A stretch of 64,000 bases of DNA. Source: Gilliamella sp. wkB7 (GTDB lineage Bacteria; Pseudomonadota; Gammaproteobacteria; Enterobacterales; Orbaceae). Below, piece after piece: positions 47,064-58,986 of the stretch. Below the pieces are notes generated by a model that did not search any database, was not told the DNA's origin, and saw only the letters and a list, made by a program, of their open reading frames with translations. The stretch is taken from the NCBI RefSeq assembly GCF_001693435.1, contig NZ_CM004509.1:372001-436000 (forward strand). Reading direction: 5' to 3'. How positions within the stretch are numbered: position 1 is the first letter of the stretch; each line of letters starts with the position of its first letter. Both the position numbers and the translations under genes were made by a program.

Positions 47064-47486
47064 TTATTGATTACTAAGATTAGTCTCATCATCAGATTGT
47101 ATGTCAATATGATCCGATATTTCTTGCTTATTCATTTCTTCTAAAGATTTTGAACCTTCCAATGCTGAAACTTTAATATCTGTCACTCTACCCATTTCAT
47201 CAAAGTAAATGGAATACGTTCTTTGACTGATACTTTTATGTTGTGGTTGTTGACGAAAAACATAATACCAAACGTTATCACCAAAAATAGAAGTTAACAT
47301 CGGTGCACCCATAATAAAGACAACTTGATCTTTTGTTTGACCAACTTTCAATAAATCAATTGCTTCTGGTGTCACATAATTACCTTGATTGATGTCAGGT
47401 CGATACACCCAATTATCAACGACTGAACAACCAGTTAATAAAATACTAGTTAAAATTGCAAGCGAGGTAAATTTACGAAACGGCAT
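47064..47486 (-). CDS. bamE: outer membrane assembly lipoprotein BamE
   Basis: Small lipoprotein (140 residues) of the BAM complex that inserts outer-membrane barrels. The lipobox LLTGC has Cys20 as the lipidated residue. The mature SmpA/OmlA fold is shown by YRPDINQGNYVTPEAIDLL, KVGQTKDQVVFIMGAPML and DNVWYYVFRQQ. The C-terminal 25 residues are acidic and extra to the E. coli protein. It stands alone on the minus strand, divergent from fklB. TamA and TamB, which work in the same envelope process, lie 5 kb away. Confidence 0.95.
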   Translation of the reverse strand: MPFRKFTSLAILTSILLTGCSVVDNWVYRPDINQGNYVTPEAIDLLKVGQTKDQVVFIMGAPMLTSIFGDNVWYYVFRQQPQHKSISQRTYSIYFDEMGRVTDIKVSALEGSKSLEEMNKQEISDHIDIQSDDETNLSNQ

Positions 47487-47697
47487 CTACACTTAACCTA
47501 TTTTGAGAATATAATGGCGCATATTATCGCTGATATTTTAGCTGAGTGCTAGCCAAATTAATAAATTCTTTCCCGATTGTGTAATAAAACAGTAATAACG
47601 CATTGATAATGTAAATTACTGCTTGACATTTATTTGCTTATCTACAAACTAATTAACTTATTTATAAATTCTATCCATTAACCATTAAAGGTAAAAA

Positions 47698-48309
47698 ATG
47701 AAATTAGAAACGATTGATCAAAAAGCAAGTTACGCTATAGGATTACAAATTGGCCAACAATTAAAAGACTCAGGTCTAAATAATTTAGATCTCAATGCAT
47801 TAAAATTTGCAATGGAAGATGTATTATCAGGTAATCAACCTGCACTCCCTTTGCAAGAATTACATGATGCATTACGCCACGTACATGAACAAGCAACCAA
47901 AGAAAAGGCTAAACAGGCCGAAAAAATTGCGCAAGAAGGCAAAGATTTTCTTGCAGAAAATCTAAAAAAAGATGGCATTAAATCAACCGAATCTGGTTTA
48001 CAGTATGAGATCATTACTGTTGGTGAAGGAGCACTACCAAAAGCAACTGATCGCGTACAAGTTCACTATACTGGTCAATTAATTGATGGCACTGTATTTG
48101 ACAGTTCTGTTGAACGTGGTCAACCTGCTGAGTTTCCTGTTAATGGTGTGATACCTGGCTGGGTTGAAGCTTTACAACTTATGCCTGAAGGTTCTAAATG
48201 GCGTTTGTATATTCCGCAAGAATTGGCTTATGGAGCACAAGGTGCTGGCGCATCAATCCCACCTTATAGTGCATTAATTTTTGATGTTGAATTATTGAAA
48301 GTTTTATAA
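47698..48309 (+). CDS. fklB: FKBP-type peptidyl-prolyl isomerase FklB
   Basis: 203-residue isomerase with an N-terminal dimerisation domain ([20 protein letters not shown], 8-27) and a C-terminal FKBP domain ([20 protein letters not shown], then [11 protein letters not shown] and [18 protein letters not shown]). Length and sequence match FklB. There is no signal peptide, so it is not FkpA. AAAGGTAAAA precedes the ATG. Confidence 0.94.
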   Translation: MKLETIDQKASYAIGLQIGQQLKDSGLNNLDLNALKFAMEDVLSGNQPALPLQELHDALRHVHEQATKEKAKQAEKIAQEGKDFLAENLKKDGIKSTESGLQYEIITVGEGALPKATDRVQVHYTGQLIDGTVFDSSVERGQPAEFPVNGVIPGWVEALQLMPEGSKWRLYIPQELAYGAQGAGASIPPYSALIFDVELLKVL

Positions 48310-48313
48310 GTAA

Positions 48314-48337
48314 AAATGGACGCGAAAGCGTCCATTT
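48314..48337. terminator. hairpin between fklB and the MFS gene
   Basis: AAATGGACGC-GAAA-GCGTCCATTT, a 10-bp stem closed by a stable GAAA tetraloop, placed between convergent genes. The T-run is short (TTT) but the stem is strong. Confidence 0.75.
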
Positions 48338-48342
48338 ACCTT

Positions 48343-49542
48343 TTAATTATGATTTGTTTTTGGTAAAAAATAAGAGCTAAATGCAGCGATAAACAATAAA
48401 ACACTTGCTATACCAAAAGCAACAAGATGAGTATGTAGATTATCATAAGCCCAACCGCCTAACCATGAACCAATCATAGCTCCGAATTGGTGACCTAAAT
48501 AAGTTAATCCAGAAAGTAATCCTACAATTTTTACACCATAAATATCTGCGGTAATCGCCCCTGAAGAGGACAAAGCACCAGCCCAAACTAATCCTCCTAA
48601 CACTGCAATAGTAAATAGTTGCCATTCATTTGATGCTAAAACCAAAGCAATAAAACCGATGCCTCTAACTAAATAAACCATCACTAAAATATTTTTTCTT
48701 TGGACAATATCAGAAAGATACCCTAGAGCTAATGTACTAAAAATGGCGACAAAACCAATCATTCCAATTGCATTAGAACTCACCATTTCATTAAATCCAT
48801 GGTCAATGAGCATTGGAACACCATGTGTTCCTAATAAATTCATACTAAAACCACAAGTAAAAAGGCCAAAACTAAGCTGCCAAAATGGTATAGTTTTTAA
48901 TACTTCGATAAGTTTGATACTGGATTGTGGTTCTTGTACAGTATCTTGATTAAACTCAATGATATCTGTGTGATGATCTTTCATTATAATAAGTGCAACT
49001 GGCACGGCTATAATCATAAAAAGAATAGAAAACCCAACTAAAGTAGTTTGCCAACCATACATAGGAATGAAAAAAGCAAATACTGGTAGCATTACCGCTA
49101 TTCCAGCCATACTTCCTGATGATAAGATAAATAAGGCTAATCCTCTATGTTTGTAAAACCACTTTGTCACAATAGGTGTAAAACTGACTGAACCGACAAA
49201 TGATGTGCCAAATGATAATGCAATGCCAAATGAAAAAAGAAAATTCCAATAATCACGAGACATCGCCGACCAAATAGTTGAAAGTATAATTATCAGGGTA
49301 CCAAGCAATAGCACAAAGCGAGTACCGTATTTACCAACCAAATAACCAGCTATTGGCATAGCAATACCAGAAAAAAGCATGCCAATAGCGATAACACCAG
49401 AAAGAACACTGCGGCTAAAACCAAGATCATTAGCTATAGGAAGAAAAAATACACCCATACTCATTCTAAGTCCGCTGGAAAGCAATGTTAAAATTGATGC
49501 AGCAACGACAATATTCCAACCAAAATACCACGAAAAACGCAT
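48343..49542 (-). CDS. MFS transporter (monocarboxylate/OFA-like)
   Basis: Twelve-helix major facilitator of about 399 residues. The opening FSWYFGWNIVVAASILTLLS and the first-loop GVFFLPIANDLGFSRS are typical of the MCT/OFA group of organic-anion carriers; LVGKYGTRFVLLLG is the motif-A region. The substrate is unknown. I start it at the ATG at 49542 with GGGAATAGG upstream, rather than at a TTG four codons earlier. Convergent with fklB and divergent from dapB. Confidence 0.82.
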   Translation of the reverse strand: MRFSWYFGWNIVVAASILTLLSSGLRMSMGVFFLPIANDLGFSRSVLSGVIAIGMLFSGIAMPIAGYLVGKYGTRFVLLLGTLIIILSTIWSAMSRDYWNFLFSFGIALSFGTSFVGSVSFTPIVTKWFYKHRGLALFILSSGSMAGIAVMLPVFAFFIPMYGWQTTLVGFSILFMIIAVPVALIIMKDHHTDIIEFNQDTVQEPQSSIKLIEVLKTIPFWQLSFGLFTCGFSMNLLGTHGVPMLIDHGFNEMVSSNAIGMIGFVAIFSTLALGYLSDIVQRKNILVMVYLVRGIGFIALVLASNEWQLFTIAVLGGLVWAGALSSSGAITADIYGVKIVGLLSGLTYLGHQFGAMIGSWLGGWAYDNLHTHLVAFGIASVLLFIAAFSSYFLPKTNHN

Positions 49543-49585
49543 ACCTATTCCCAAATATTTTTTATAGATAATTTACCAACTGTAA

Positions 49586-50998
<1,413 letters not shown>

Positions 50999-51134
50999 GG
51001 TCAACTATACGTTTCAGTAAAAAAACAAGTATTTTTTATTAGGTTAATAAAAAATTGCCTACTTATTCTTTTTAGTCAGGAAAATTGATAAAATCTAGTT
51101 TGATTTATTTAAAAAGTTATTTTGAGCACAATTA

Positions 51135-51674
51135 ATGAAAAAACACACATTAGAAATGATGATATCCGAAGAAGATATCAAAAAACGCGTAATTGATTTA
51201 GGTCTACAAATTAGTCAAGATTATAAAGATAGTCAAAACGAACTAGTTTTAGTTGGGCTTTTACGAGGTTCATTTATATTTATGGCCGATTTAAGTCGAG
51301 CAATCACAGTTGGTCATGAAGTCGATTTTATGACTGCATCAAGTTATGGTAATGCGGTTGTTAGTAATCGTGATGTCAAAATTCTAAAGGATTTGGATGA
51401 AGATATTCGCGATAAAGATGTATTAATTGTTGAAGATATTATTGATACAGGTAATACACTAAGTAAAGTGATGGCAATCTTAAAATTACGTCATCCACGT
51501 AGTATTGAAATTTGTACCTTACTTGACAAACCGTCACGTCGAGAAGTAAATGTACCAGTAAAATATATCGGTTTTTCTATTCCAGATGAGTTTGTAGTTG
51601 GTTATGGTATCGACTATGCTCAGCACTATCGTCATTTACCTTATATTGGTCATGTAACACTACTTGACTCTTAA
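51135..51674 (+). CDS. hpt: hypoxanthine phosphoribosyltransferase
   Basis: Purine salvage enzyme of 179 residues, full length. The PRPP-binding loop is [10 protein letters not shown] (99-108), the N-terminal [15 protein letters not shown] is the substrate loop, and the flexible MTASSYGN (66-73) follows. The C-terminal [13 protein letters not shown] is conserved in Hpt. Monocistronic or followed by the WapI-like gene 46 bases later. Confidence 0.95.
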   Translation: MKKHTLEMMISEEDIKKRVIDLGLQISQDYKDSQNELVLVGLLRGSFIFMADLSRAITVGHEVDFMTASSYGNAVVSNRDVKILKDLDEDIRDKDVLIVEDIIDTGNTLSKVMAILKLRHPRSIEICTLLDKPSRREVNVPVKYIGFSIPDEFVVGYGIDYAQHYRHLPYIGHVTLLDS

Positions 51675-51720
51675 TTAAGGGTTAGTTTTAAAATTTAAAA
51701 AAGCAAGCAAGGACGAATAA

Positions 51721-52173
51721 ATGATCGAGTTAACAGATATTACAAAGACAGTAAATTTACAATTTAATATCGTCGGTTATGAGTTCCCTAACAGCAAAGA
51801 TGATTGGTGTTTACTAAAAGTCATTGTCCAACAAAGTGGTAATCGGTTTGAAAAAACCGATCCTGCTTTAGAAATTGCTGATTTACGCACACTTTACAAT
51901 TGGTTTAATGATTTATCAAAAAGCCAATTACCAAGTGATGCTAAGTTACGCTTTACTGAGCCTTGCTTTTCACTTGCATTTATTTCTTACAAAAATCAAA
52001 TAGTAACAATTTCAATTACACTTAGTTGTGAGCTTGAACCGGATTTTTGTCTTGATGCCCCCTATGAGTTACAAGATAATTGGACAATCTTTTTTAAATT
52101 ATCTAAAGATAACTTAGCAACGATACTAAAACATTTAAAACAATGGATTGTAAAGTTCCCTTATCGAACATAA
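51721..52173 (+). CDS. WapI-like immunity family protein
   Basis: 150-residue protein that fits the WapI immunity family: residues 10-30 (TVNLQFNIVGYEFPNSKDDW), a middle ALEIADLRTLYNWFNDL, then RFTEPCFSLAFISY and a late acidic-Pro motif near SCELEPDF. Such proteins neutralise WapA/CDI-type toxins, yet no toxin gene or Rhs repeat is nearby. It sits between hpt and tamA as an orphan, perhaps guarding against toxins of neighbouring strains. AAGGACGAATAA precedes the ATG. Confidence 0.65.
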   Translation: MIELTDITKTVNLQFNIVGYEFPNSKDDWCLLKVIVQQSGNRFEKTDPALEIADLRTLYNWFNDLSKSQLPSDAKLRFTEPCFSLAFISYKNQIVTISITLSCELEPDFCLDAPYELQDNWTIFFKLSKDNLATILKHLKQWIVKFPYRT

Positions 52174-52306
52174 TATTTCATGAGAATTAACTTTATTTTA
52201 CAAAGCGTATCATAGACGATGAAACAGCAAATATGTTAAATTTACAGACCATAACAAACCCATAATAGCTTCCAAAAACAATTTCTAAAAAATCATCGAG
52301 GTGTTT

Positions 52307-54025
52307 GTGTCACGATTTTCCCGTTCATTATGTTTAGTTTTAATGATAACTACAGCATATTGTTATGCCGATATGCAGTTATCAATTAAAGGTTTATCTG
52401 GGGAACTTGCTAATAATGTAAATGCCCGAGTTTCGTTAATTGAACAGAGTAAAATCAATAATTCACCAAATTTTAAACGTTATTTTGAAAGCGAAGCACA
52501 AAAAGCTCTTCGAGCATTAGGATATTACTCCCCTAGTTTTGAATATTTTGAACAAGATCCTAAAGTATTAACTGTAAAAATTTCACCCGGCGAACCAATA
52601 TTAATTGAACAAATTAACATAAATATTACAGGTGAAGGTGAACAAGATAAAGATTTCAATGAGTTACTTGAACATGACTTGCCTAAAAAAGGCGATATTT
52701 TAAATCATGGTAGTTACGAATCATTCAAAAAAGCATTGCTTAATTTATCTTTAGAAAAAGGATATTTCGATGCTAATATGTCTAAGCATCAGTTAGCCGT
52801 ATCAAATTATGAACACCAAGCTTATTGGAATATTGATTTTAATACTGGTCAACGTTACAAATTTGGTAAAGTTAGTTTTCCAAATGTGAAAATCCGAAAA
52901 GACTATTTGGCGAATCTTGTACCATTTAAAGAAGGTGAAAAATATACGGCTGAACAGCTATCTGTATTAAACAGACGTCTTAATTCAACCAATTGGTTTA
53001 ATTCTGTTCTTGTTACACCAGACTTTCCTCATCTAAGTGATGATAAAACGCTCCCTATTGAAGTAACAACTTCACCACGGAAAAAAAATAGTATGGATCT
53101 AGGGTTAGGATACTCAACGGATAATGGTGTACATGGTAAGATTGGCTGGAGCAAACCTTGGATTAATAGTCGAGGACAAAGTTTTCAAAGTAATTTATCT
53201 TTATCATCACCTGAACAAATGATAACTATGAGTTATAAAATACCATTAAAACAATCACCTTTAGAACAGTATTACACCATCCAAGGTGGTTATAAAAAAA
53301 TTGACAATAATGATACCTATTCGCGCTCCTATACTTTTGGAGCATTGCGCAATTGGGATCGCTTTGAAGGATGGCAAACAGCATTGGGGCTAAGTATGCT
53401 ACGGGATGATTTTACCCAAGGGGACTCAAGTTATAAAACATTCTTATACTATCCCTCGCTTAGTCTTTCACGCATCCGTAGTGACGATAATATATTAGCT
53501 ATGTGGGGTGATTCCCAACGTTATTCAGTTGAAGCCGCAGCGGAATCATTAGGTTCTGATATCAATTTAGTTCGTTTCCAAGCACAACAAACTTGGATCC
53601 GTTCATTAAAAGAATCTCATCGATTTATTGTTAGAGGAAATTTTGGGATAATTCAAGCGAGTAATTTTAACAGAGTACCACCTTCTTTTCGATTTTTTGC
53701 TGGTGGTGATCGAAGTATTCGAGGTTACAGCTACCAATCTATTTCTCCAGAGGATAAAAAAGGGAAACTTAAAGGTGCATCTAAACTTATCACTGGTTCT
53801 GCAGAATATCAATACAATTTATCTGGTCCATGGTGGGGAGCAGTATTTATTGATAGTGGTGAAGCAATAGATAAAGTTGATAAAGCTAAATTTTATACTG
53901 GTAGCGGATTTGGTATTAGATGGTCATCACCTGTTGGCCCTATAAAATTGGATCTGGCAACCCCATTAAACAGAAAAGATAAAGGCTCTGTTCACCTTTA
54001 TATTGGTTTAGGAAGCGAATTATAA
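52307..54025 (+). CDS. tamA: translocation and assembly module TamA
   Basis: Omp85-family outer-membrane protein of about 572 residues. A signal peptide (SLCLVLMITTAYCYA) is followed by three POTRA domains (to about 260) and a 16-strand barrel with the family motif FRFFAGGDRSIRGYSY and a barrel end FYTGSGFGIRWSSPVGPIKL. I prefer the GTG at 52307, with GAGGTG just upstream, over the GTG at 52301. It works with TamB, encoded one base downstream, to move lipids or proteins across the periplasm. Confidence 0.94.
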   Translation: MSRFSRSLCLVLMITTAYCYADMQLSIKGLSGELANNVNARVSLIEQSKINNSPNFKRYFESEAQKALRALGYYSPSFEYFEQDPKVLTVKISPGEPILIEQININITGEGEQDKDFNELLEHDLPKKGDILNHGSYESFKKALLNLSLEKGYFDANMSKHQLAVSNYEHQAYWNIDFNTGQRYKFGKVSFPNVKIRKDYLANLVPFKEGEKYTAEQLSVLNRRLNSTNWFNSVLVTPDFPHLSDDKTLPIEVTTSPRKKNSMDLGLGYSTDNGVHGKIGWSKPWINSRGQSFQSNLSLSSPEQMITMSYKIPLKQSPLEQYYTIQGGYKKIDNNDTYSRSYTFGALRNWDRFEGWQTALGLSMLRDDFTQGDSSYKTFLYYPSLSLSRIRSDDNILAMWGDSQRYSVEAAAESLGSDINLVRFQAQQTWIRSLKESHRFIVRGNFGIIQASNFNRVPPSFRFFAGGDRSIRGYSYQSISPEDKKGKLKGASKLITGSAEYQYNLSGPWWGAVFIDSGEAIDKVDKAKFYTGSGFGIRWSSPVGPIKLDLATPLNRKDKGSVHLYIGLGSEL

Positions 54026-54026
54026 A

Positions 54027-57000
54027 ATGTCTGAAAATGCTAATCATGATGCAGTTGCAGAAAACTCAAAATCCAAACGAAAATGGAAAAAAAGAAGTAT
54101 TATTATACTGTCTATTTTCATCTTTCTAATTACATTTATCATTATGGTCATTTACACAAGTTTAGGTGTAAAACTCACCATGTTTGCATTAAATAAATAT
54201 CTGCCAGAACTGAAAATTCAACAAGTTGAAGGATCGTTTCATAATTTACATATACAAGGACTTTCATTAGATTTAACTGGGGTCCATGTAAGCGTTCAAG
54301 ATGCTTCTCTTGAATTATCAGGTTCATGTTTAATACAGACCAAGATCTGCCTGAAAAACTTTGATGCAGATGGAGTAAACGTTCAGATTGATACCAAACA
54401 ATTCGAACCTTCAGAAAAAGATACAACAGATACAACAGTAGACGAAGAACGATTTATTATCAAAACACCATTACCGATTGAATTAAATGCTACACAGCTT
54501 AACAAGGTCAAAGTGAACGTTGATGATATGCAATTCGGTATGTCAAGTTTTACTGGTAAAGCGATATGGGTTAATGAAAAAATTTACGTATATCCTGCGG
54601 TTGCTATGGATTTGAGTGCAATTTTTTCTGATAACACATCACCTCAAGGACAAAAAACAGAAAATAATTTGCCTATTAATGAACAGATTAATCAATTATT
54701 TAATGAACCACTGATTACTTCTTTACCTCAAGTAAGTATTCCATTAGATATCAATGTGAGTAATCTAAGCGGAAATAATTGGTTATTACATATCGGAGGG
54801 GAAGATTTTCGATTTAATCAAGTTAACATTGAAACGGATATGATAAATAATCATATTATGGTAAAACAAGTTGATACCAACATACAGACTCCATATATAA
54901 ATGGACATGCATCTGTTAATGGTGAGATCATTCTTGGTGATGATTGGCCACTCGTTGCGTTTATTAAAGTGGATACAAAAGAAAATCATTTAGATGGACA
55001 ATTTTCTGGAAAATTATTAGGTAAATTAGCGACTCACACCTCAATTAAAGGATTAAATCAACTTAATATCGATGGTCATATTAATTTTATCGAAAAATAT
55101 TTACCTGTTATGGCCAAATTGAATGGTAAACATATTCAATGGCCTCTTGAGGGAGTGGCCCAATATCAAATTAATGATTTTGATCTCGCTATTGATGGCA
55201 ATGTAGAACAATATAATTTATCAACCAAAGGGTCTGTCGCAGGTGAAAATTTACCAGCAACAATATTTGACATTGCTGGTAACGGCACCAACCAAGGAGC
55301 AACCTTCAAACGAGGAATTATCAAGTTACCCCAAGGTGAGATTGCTGCATCAGGAAATGTGAATTGGCAAAATTCACTGCAATGGAATACCAATGTGAAA
55401 ATTAATCAAGTTGACCTTGCAAAAGAGATACCTGATTACCCTATAAAATTAAATGGTCAACTCAATACAACGGGTAAATTAGCAGGTGAAACTTGGCAAT
55501 TCAATGTTACTGATTTAGATTTAATAGGTAAAATTAAACACGCTGATTTTTCGGCTAACGGTAATTTACAAGTTGATTCTAAACGTAATTTATCCGCTAA
55601 TGATCTAGCAATAATCTGGGATAAAAACCGAATAAATGTAGATGGTTCAACGGAAAAAGGAAATTTGAATGCAAAGCTTAATCTAGCATCTTTAGCATTA
55701 TTGGTCGATGAGATGCAAGGATCAATTTTTGGTAACATCAAAATGGCAGGAACGAAATCAAATCCTATCATTGATACAAATTTAACCGTAGACGCTTTAA
55801 AGATGCCAAATATCTCAATATCTAAAGCAAATTTATCCGGTAAAATGCATTATCAAGACCAATTAAACTTACAACTAAAACTTATTGGACAAAATATTGA
55901 GGTTTCCAATCAGATAATTAAAAAAGCAGACATTGATCTTGTTGGTAATGAAAGTAAGCATACTTTAAGTATTGATCTTGAGGGTAATCCTGCATCATTA
56001 AAAACATCATTAACGGGGAAAATTGATAAAGACCATACTAAATGGAGTGGTAATATATCTAATGCACTATTAAATTTAGGTAATAATAACCATTGGTCAT
56101 TAACTCAACCTTTAACTTTAACTTATAATTTAAATCAACAAATACCCACTATTGGAGCCCATTGTTGGCACAATAGCTCTTCAAGCATCTGCTTAGATAA
56201 GCCATTATCACCTATACCTAATTCTCAATCAACAATAACCCTGAAAGATATTGATTTAGCTAGATTACCTATACCTAATGATGGCGAGACAAAACTTGCA
56301 GGTAGCATAAACGGTAAAGCAGAAATTAAATTTAGCAATAACAGCAAAACGCCGGCTATTAAAGCCAATATAACCAGTAATAAGGTTTTTGTTCAGCAAA
56401 TGATAGTAAATCAAGCCTTACCTATTCCATTTGATTTATTTAATATTAATGTAGAATTTAATGAACAACAGGCTAAGTTAGATTGGCATTTTAGTCTAAA
56501 AGAATTAGGAAGAATTAATGGAGATCTACTTATTACTGATCCAAACAATCAGAAAAAATTAAGTGGTCAATTAATAATTGATAATTTGGCTTTGGCAATC
56601 CTTAATCCACTGTTAGATAAAAATGAATACACTAAAGGTGCCATTAATGGAGCGGTTAAATTTTCTGGTTCATTAATGGATCCTTATCTAACGGGCAATA
56701 TCAATCTTAAACAAAGTGAAATAAAAACTAATCAATTACCTATCGACATTAAATCAGCAACGCTTGATATAAAATTGAATGGTAAATCTTCAACCTTACA
56801 TGGGATTCTAACGACTCAATCAGGTAATGTTGATATTATCGGTAATGCAAGCTGGCAAAATTTAGATAAATGGCAAGCTAATTTAACGGTCAATGGTGCA
56901 GCAATGCAGGTATCGGTTCCACCAATGATTGTAATGAGTATTGTCCCTGATATCAAAATTAACGCAACTCAAGATGAGTTAACTCTATTAGGAAAAGTTA

Positions 57001-57833
57001 ACATACCTAAAGGTAAGATTACTGTTGATTCACTGCCAGAATCAAGTGTCGATGTTTCACCTGATGAAGTGATGCTTGATAGAAATGGAAATCAAATAGA
57101 ACCACAAAAATTTGGTATGAAAATCAATAGTCATCTTGAAATTAATATTGGGAATGATGTTTCTGTTGATGCATTTGGTTTAAAAGCTAAACTAAAAGGA
57201 CATTTAGTTGCCACTCAGACGAATAAAGGTTTAGATCTACATGGTGAAGTATTAATTCCTAGTGGACGGTTTAATGCGTATGGTCAAGACTTAGTTATTC
57301 GCAAAGGAGTGATTACTTTTTCCGGTCCAAGCGATCGCGCCATACTTGATGTTGAAGCAATACGTAATCCAGATTCAATGGATAAAAGTAATATTACCGC
57401 AGGTATTCGGGTAACTGGCTCATCGGAAGATCCAAAAATAGACATTTTTTCAGATCCTGCAATGTCGCAGCAAGAAGCATTATCTTACCTTATCCGTGGA
57501 CAAGGTCTTGATAACTCAGATCAAAGTGAAAACGATACGATGACAGCATTATTAGTCGGAATTGGCACCTCCAAAACAGGCAAATACATTGGTGATTTCG
57601 GTAATATGTTTGGGATTAAAAACCTTACTTTAGATACTCAAGGCGCTGGTGACAGTTCAAAAGTGGTCGTAAGTGGCTATATTTTACCGCATCTACAACT
57701 TAAATATGGAGTCGGTATTTTCGATTCTCTGGCAACTTTTACATTACGCTATAGACTTATGCCAAGTCTCTATTTAGAAGCGACTTCAGGTTTAGCTCAA
57801 GCACTAGATGTAATTTATCAATTTGAGTTTTAA
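54027..57833 (+). CDS. tamB: translocation and assembly module TamB
   Basis: 1268-residue AsmA-like bridge protein between inner and outer membrane. A basic N-terminus leads to one membrane helix (SIIILSIFIFLITFIIMVIY, about 24-43), then a long beta-groove of repeats, and the conserved DUF490 C-terminus (GIKNLTLDTQGAGDSSKVVV, ending with Phe after YQFEF). It follows tamA by one base. About the size of E. coli TamB (1259). Confidence 0.95.
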   Translation: MSENANHDAVAENSKSKRKWKKRSIIILSIFIFLITFIIMVIYTSLGVKLTMFALNKYLPELKIQQVEGSFHNLHIQGLSLDLTGVHVSVQDASLELSGSCLIQTKICLKNFDADGVNVQIDTKQFEPSEKDTTDTTVDEERFIIKTPLPIELNATQLNKVKVNVDDMQFGMSSFTGKAIWVNEKIYVYPAVAMDLSAIFSDNTSPQGQKTENNLPINEQINQLFNEPLITSLPQVSIPLDINVSNLSGNNWLLHIGGEDFRFNQVNIETDMINNHIMVKQVDTNIQTPYINGHASVNGEIILGDDWPLVAFIKVDTKENHLDGQFSGKLLGKLATHTSIKGLNQLNIDGHINFIEKYLPVMAKLNGKHIQWPLEGVAQYQINDFDLAIDGNVEQYNLSTKGSVAGENLPATIFDIAGNGTNQGATFKRGIIKLPQGEIAASGNVNWQNSLQWNTNVKINQVDLAKEIPDYPIKLNGQLNTTGKLAGETWQFNVTDLDLIGKIKHADFSANGNLQVDSKRNLSANDLAIIWDKNRINVDGSTEKGNLNAKLNLASLALLVDEMQGSIFGNIKMAGTKSNPIIDTNLTVDALKMPNISISKANLSGKMHYQDQLNLQLKLIGQNIEVSNQIIKKADIDLVGNESKHTLSIDLEGNPASLKTSLTGKIDKDHTKWSGNISNALLNLGNNNHWSLTQPLTLTYNLNQQIPTIGAHCWHNSSSSICLDKPLSPIPNSQSTITLKDIDLARLPIPNDGETKLAGSINGKAEIKFSNNSKTPAIKANITSNKVFVQQMIVNQALPIPFDLFNINVEFNEQQAKLDWHFSLKELGRINGDLLITDPNNQKKLSGQLIIDNLALAILNPLLDKNEYTKGAINGAVKFSGSLMDPYLTGNINLKQSEIKTNQLPIDIKSATLDIKLNGKSSTLHGILTTQSGNVDIIGNASWQNLDKWQANLTVNGAAMQVSVPPMIVMSIVPDIKINATQDELTLLGKVNIPKGKITVDSLPESSVDVSPDEVMLDRNGNQIEPQKFGMKINSHLEINIGNDVSVDAFGLKAKLKGHLVATQTNKGLDLHGEVLIPSGRFNAYGQDLVIRKGVITFSGPSDRAILDVEAIRNPDSMDKSNITAGIRVTGSSEDPKIDIFSDPAMSQQEALSYLIRGQGLDNSDQSENDTMTALLVGIGTSKTGKYIGDFGNMFGIKNLTLDTQGAGDSSKVVVSGYILPHLQLKYGVGIFDSLATFTLRYRLMPSLYLEATSGLAQALDVIYQFEF

Positions 57834-58177
57834 ATTTACTAATCAAAGTTAATGTAAACGATAAAATTTATGGATATGGATGGGTTTGAAAAAATGCATC
57901 TAAATGTTAAAAAATAAGACAAAGATTATATTGATTAGTTTTTTTTCTTAATTAAAATAACCCTGAAAAGCTAATTTTAACATTCATAATTAGTTACACC
58001 CCATTTTTGAATGGGGGTTAAATTTTTAAGTATTCATAAATTTTTCCTTAAAAGGAATATACCACATTCTCTGATTACGATGAACATCTCTAGCTTGACT
58101 ACAATGTTCCGATTCAAGAATCGTACTTTCTAATTGAGATTTTTCACTCCATCTTATGTTTTGTGGAAGAAACAAGA
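57834..58177. other. spacer downstream of tamB and mnmD
   Basis: Contains a CCCCAT-TTTTGA-ATGGGG hairpin (57999-58016), a possible terminator. A minus-strand open frame of about 49 codons overlaps the mnmD stop and ends near 58029 (it includes SQARDVHRNQRMWYIPFKEK). It has no start codon of quality and I do not recognise it; it does not match the oxidase domain of MnmC. Confidence 0.4.
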
Positions 58178-58897
58178 TTATTCAGTCTTATTGCCGATTA
58201 ACATTTCACGCTTTATACCAAATCCTTTATGTTTAAATACATTAAACCCAGCATTAAGCAGGTTACGACGTACAAATCCTGCAGCAGTAAAAGTCGCAAA
58301 AGTGCCCTTATGTGCCGTTAATGTATAACATTTTTTAAATAATGATTCTGACCACATATCAGGGTTTTTAGCTGGCGAAAATCCGTCAAAAAACCAAGCA
58401 TTAATCAATATATTTTGTTTTCTTAGGAAATCGGGGAAATCGCTAACATCATCATAAAAAATGGACAAAGAGACATTATCAAACTGGTAACTGCTTTGAA
58501 TTTCACTGAAATTGGTCTGCAGTTGCGATGCTAAGTTTTGTAAATCTTTATCTTTGGTTAATACATTATGATGAATTTGCTTTAATTCATCTGATGATAA
58601 TGGAAATTTTTCAACACTAAAAAATTTAATTTTTTTAAGAAGATGATTTGGATGTTGATCTCTAAAATGTAAAAATGTTTGCCATAAAATCAAAAAACTA
58701 AGACCTGAACCAAAACCGGTTTCGCCAACTATAAATGTCTCTTGCTCATGTTGCAAAAAACGTTGATATAAATCATTACCTTCAATAAACACGTAACGGG
58801 TTTCGTCAATTGCTCCTTCCGTATTAAAATACACATCATTAAAATAAGTTGAAATTGGGGTTTGATTTTCGTCCCAAATAATCGTTGATTTAAGCAT
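58178..58897 (-). CDS. mnmD: tRNA 5-aminomethyl-2-thiouridine methyltransferase, MnmD-only form
   Basis: 239-residue protein equal to the N-terminal half of E. coli MnmC (668 residues), which methylates nm5s2U34 to mnm5s2U34. SAM-binding IVGETGFGSGLSFLILWQTF and catalytic-region NAWFFDGFSPAKNPDMWSE are intact, and it ends with GFGIKREMLIGN, exactly where the FAD-dependent oxidase half starts in the fused enzyme. That half is not encoded downstream. I start at 58897 (AGGATG upstream). A stand-alone MnmD handles the direct nm5 route only, so cmnm5 could not be converted unless the oxidase is elsewhere. Confidence 0.88.
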   Translation of the reverse strand: MLKSTIIWDENQTPISTYFNDVYFNTEGAIDETRYVFIEGNDLYQRFLQHEQETFIVGETGFGSGLSFLILWQTFLHFRDQHPNHLLKKIKFFSVEKFPLSSDELKQIHHNVLTKDKDLQNLASQLQTNFSEIQSSYQFDNVSLSIFYDDVSDFPDFLRKQNILINAWFFDGFSPAKNPDMWSESLFKKCYTLTAHKGTFATFTAAGFVRRNLLNAGFNVFKHKGFGIKREMLIGNKTE

Positions 58898-58986
58898 AAA
58901 CATCCTATAGACGGCGTTATTTTTACAAACTGTATATTAACGTTGATTACGTATATAATACGCCAACTTAACTTATGAGGTAAATT

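Noticed and set aside
58134..58328. 64-codon plus-strand ORF over the mnmD end
   Set aside because: Antisense to the conserved C-terminal part of the methyltransferase.
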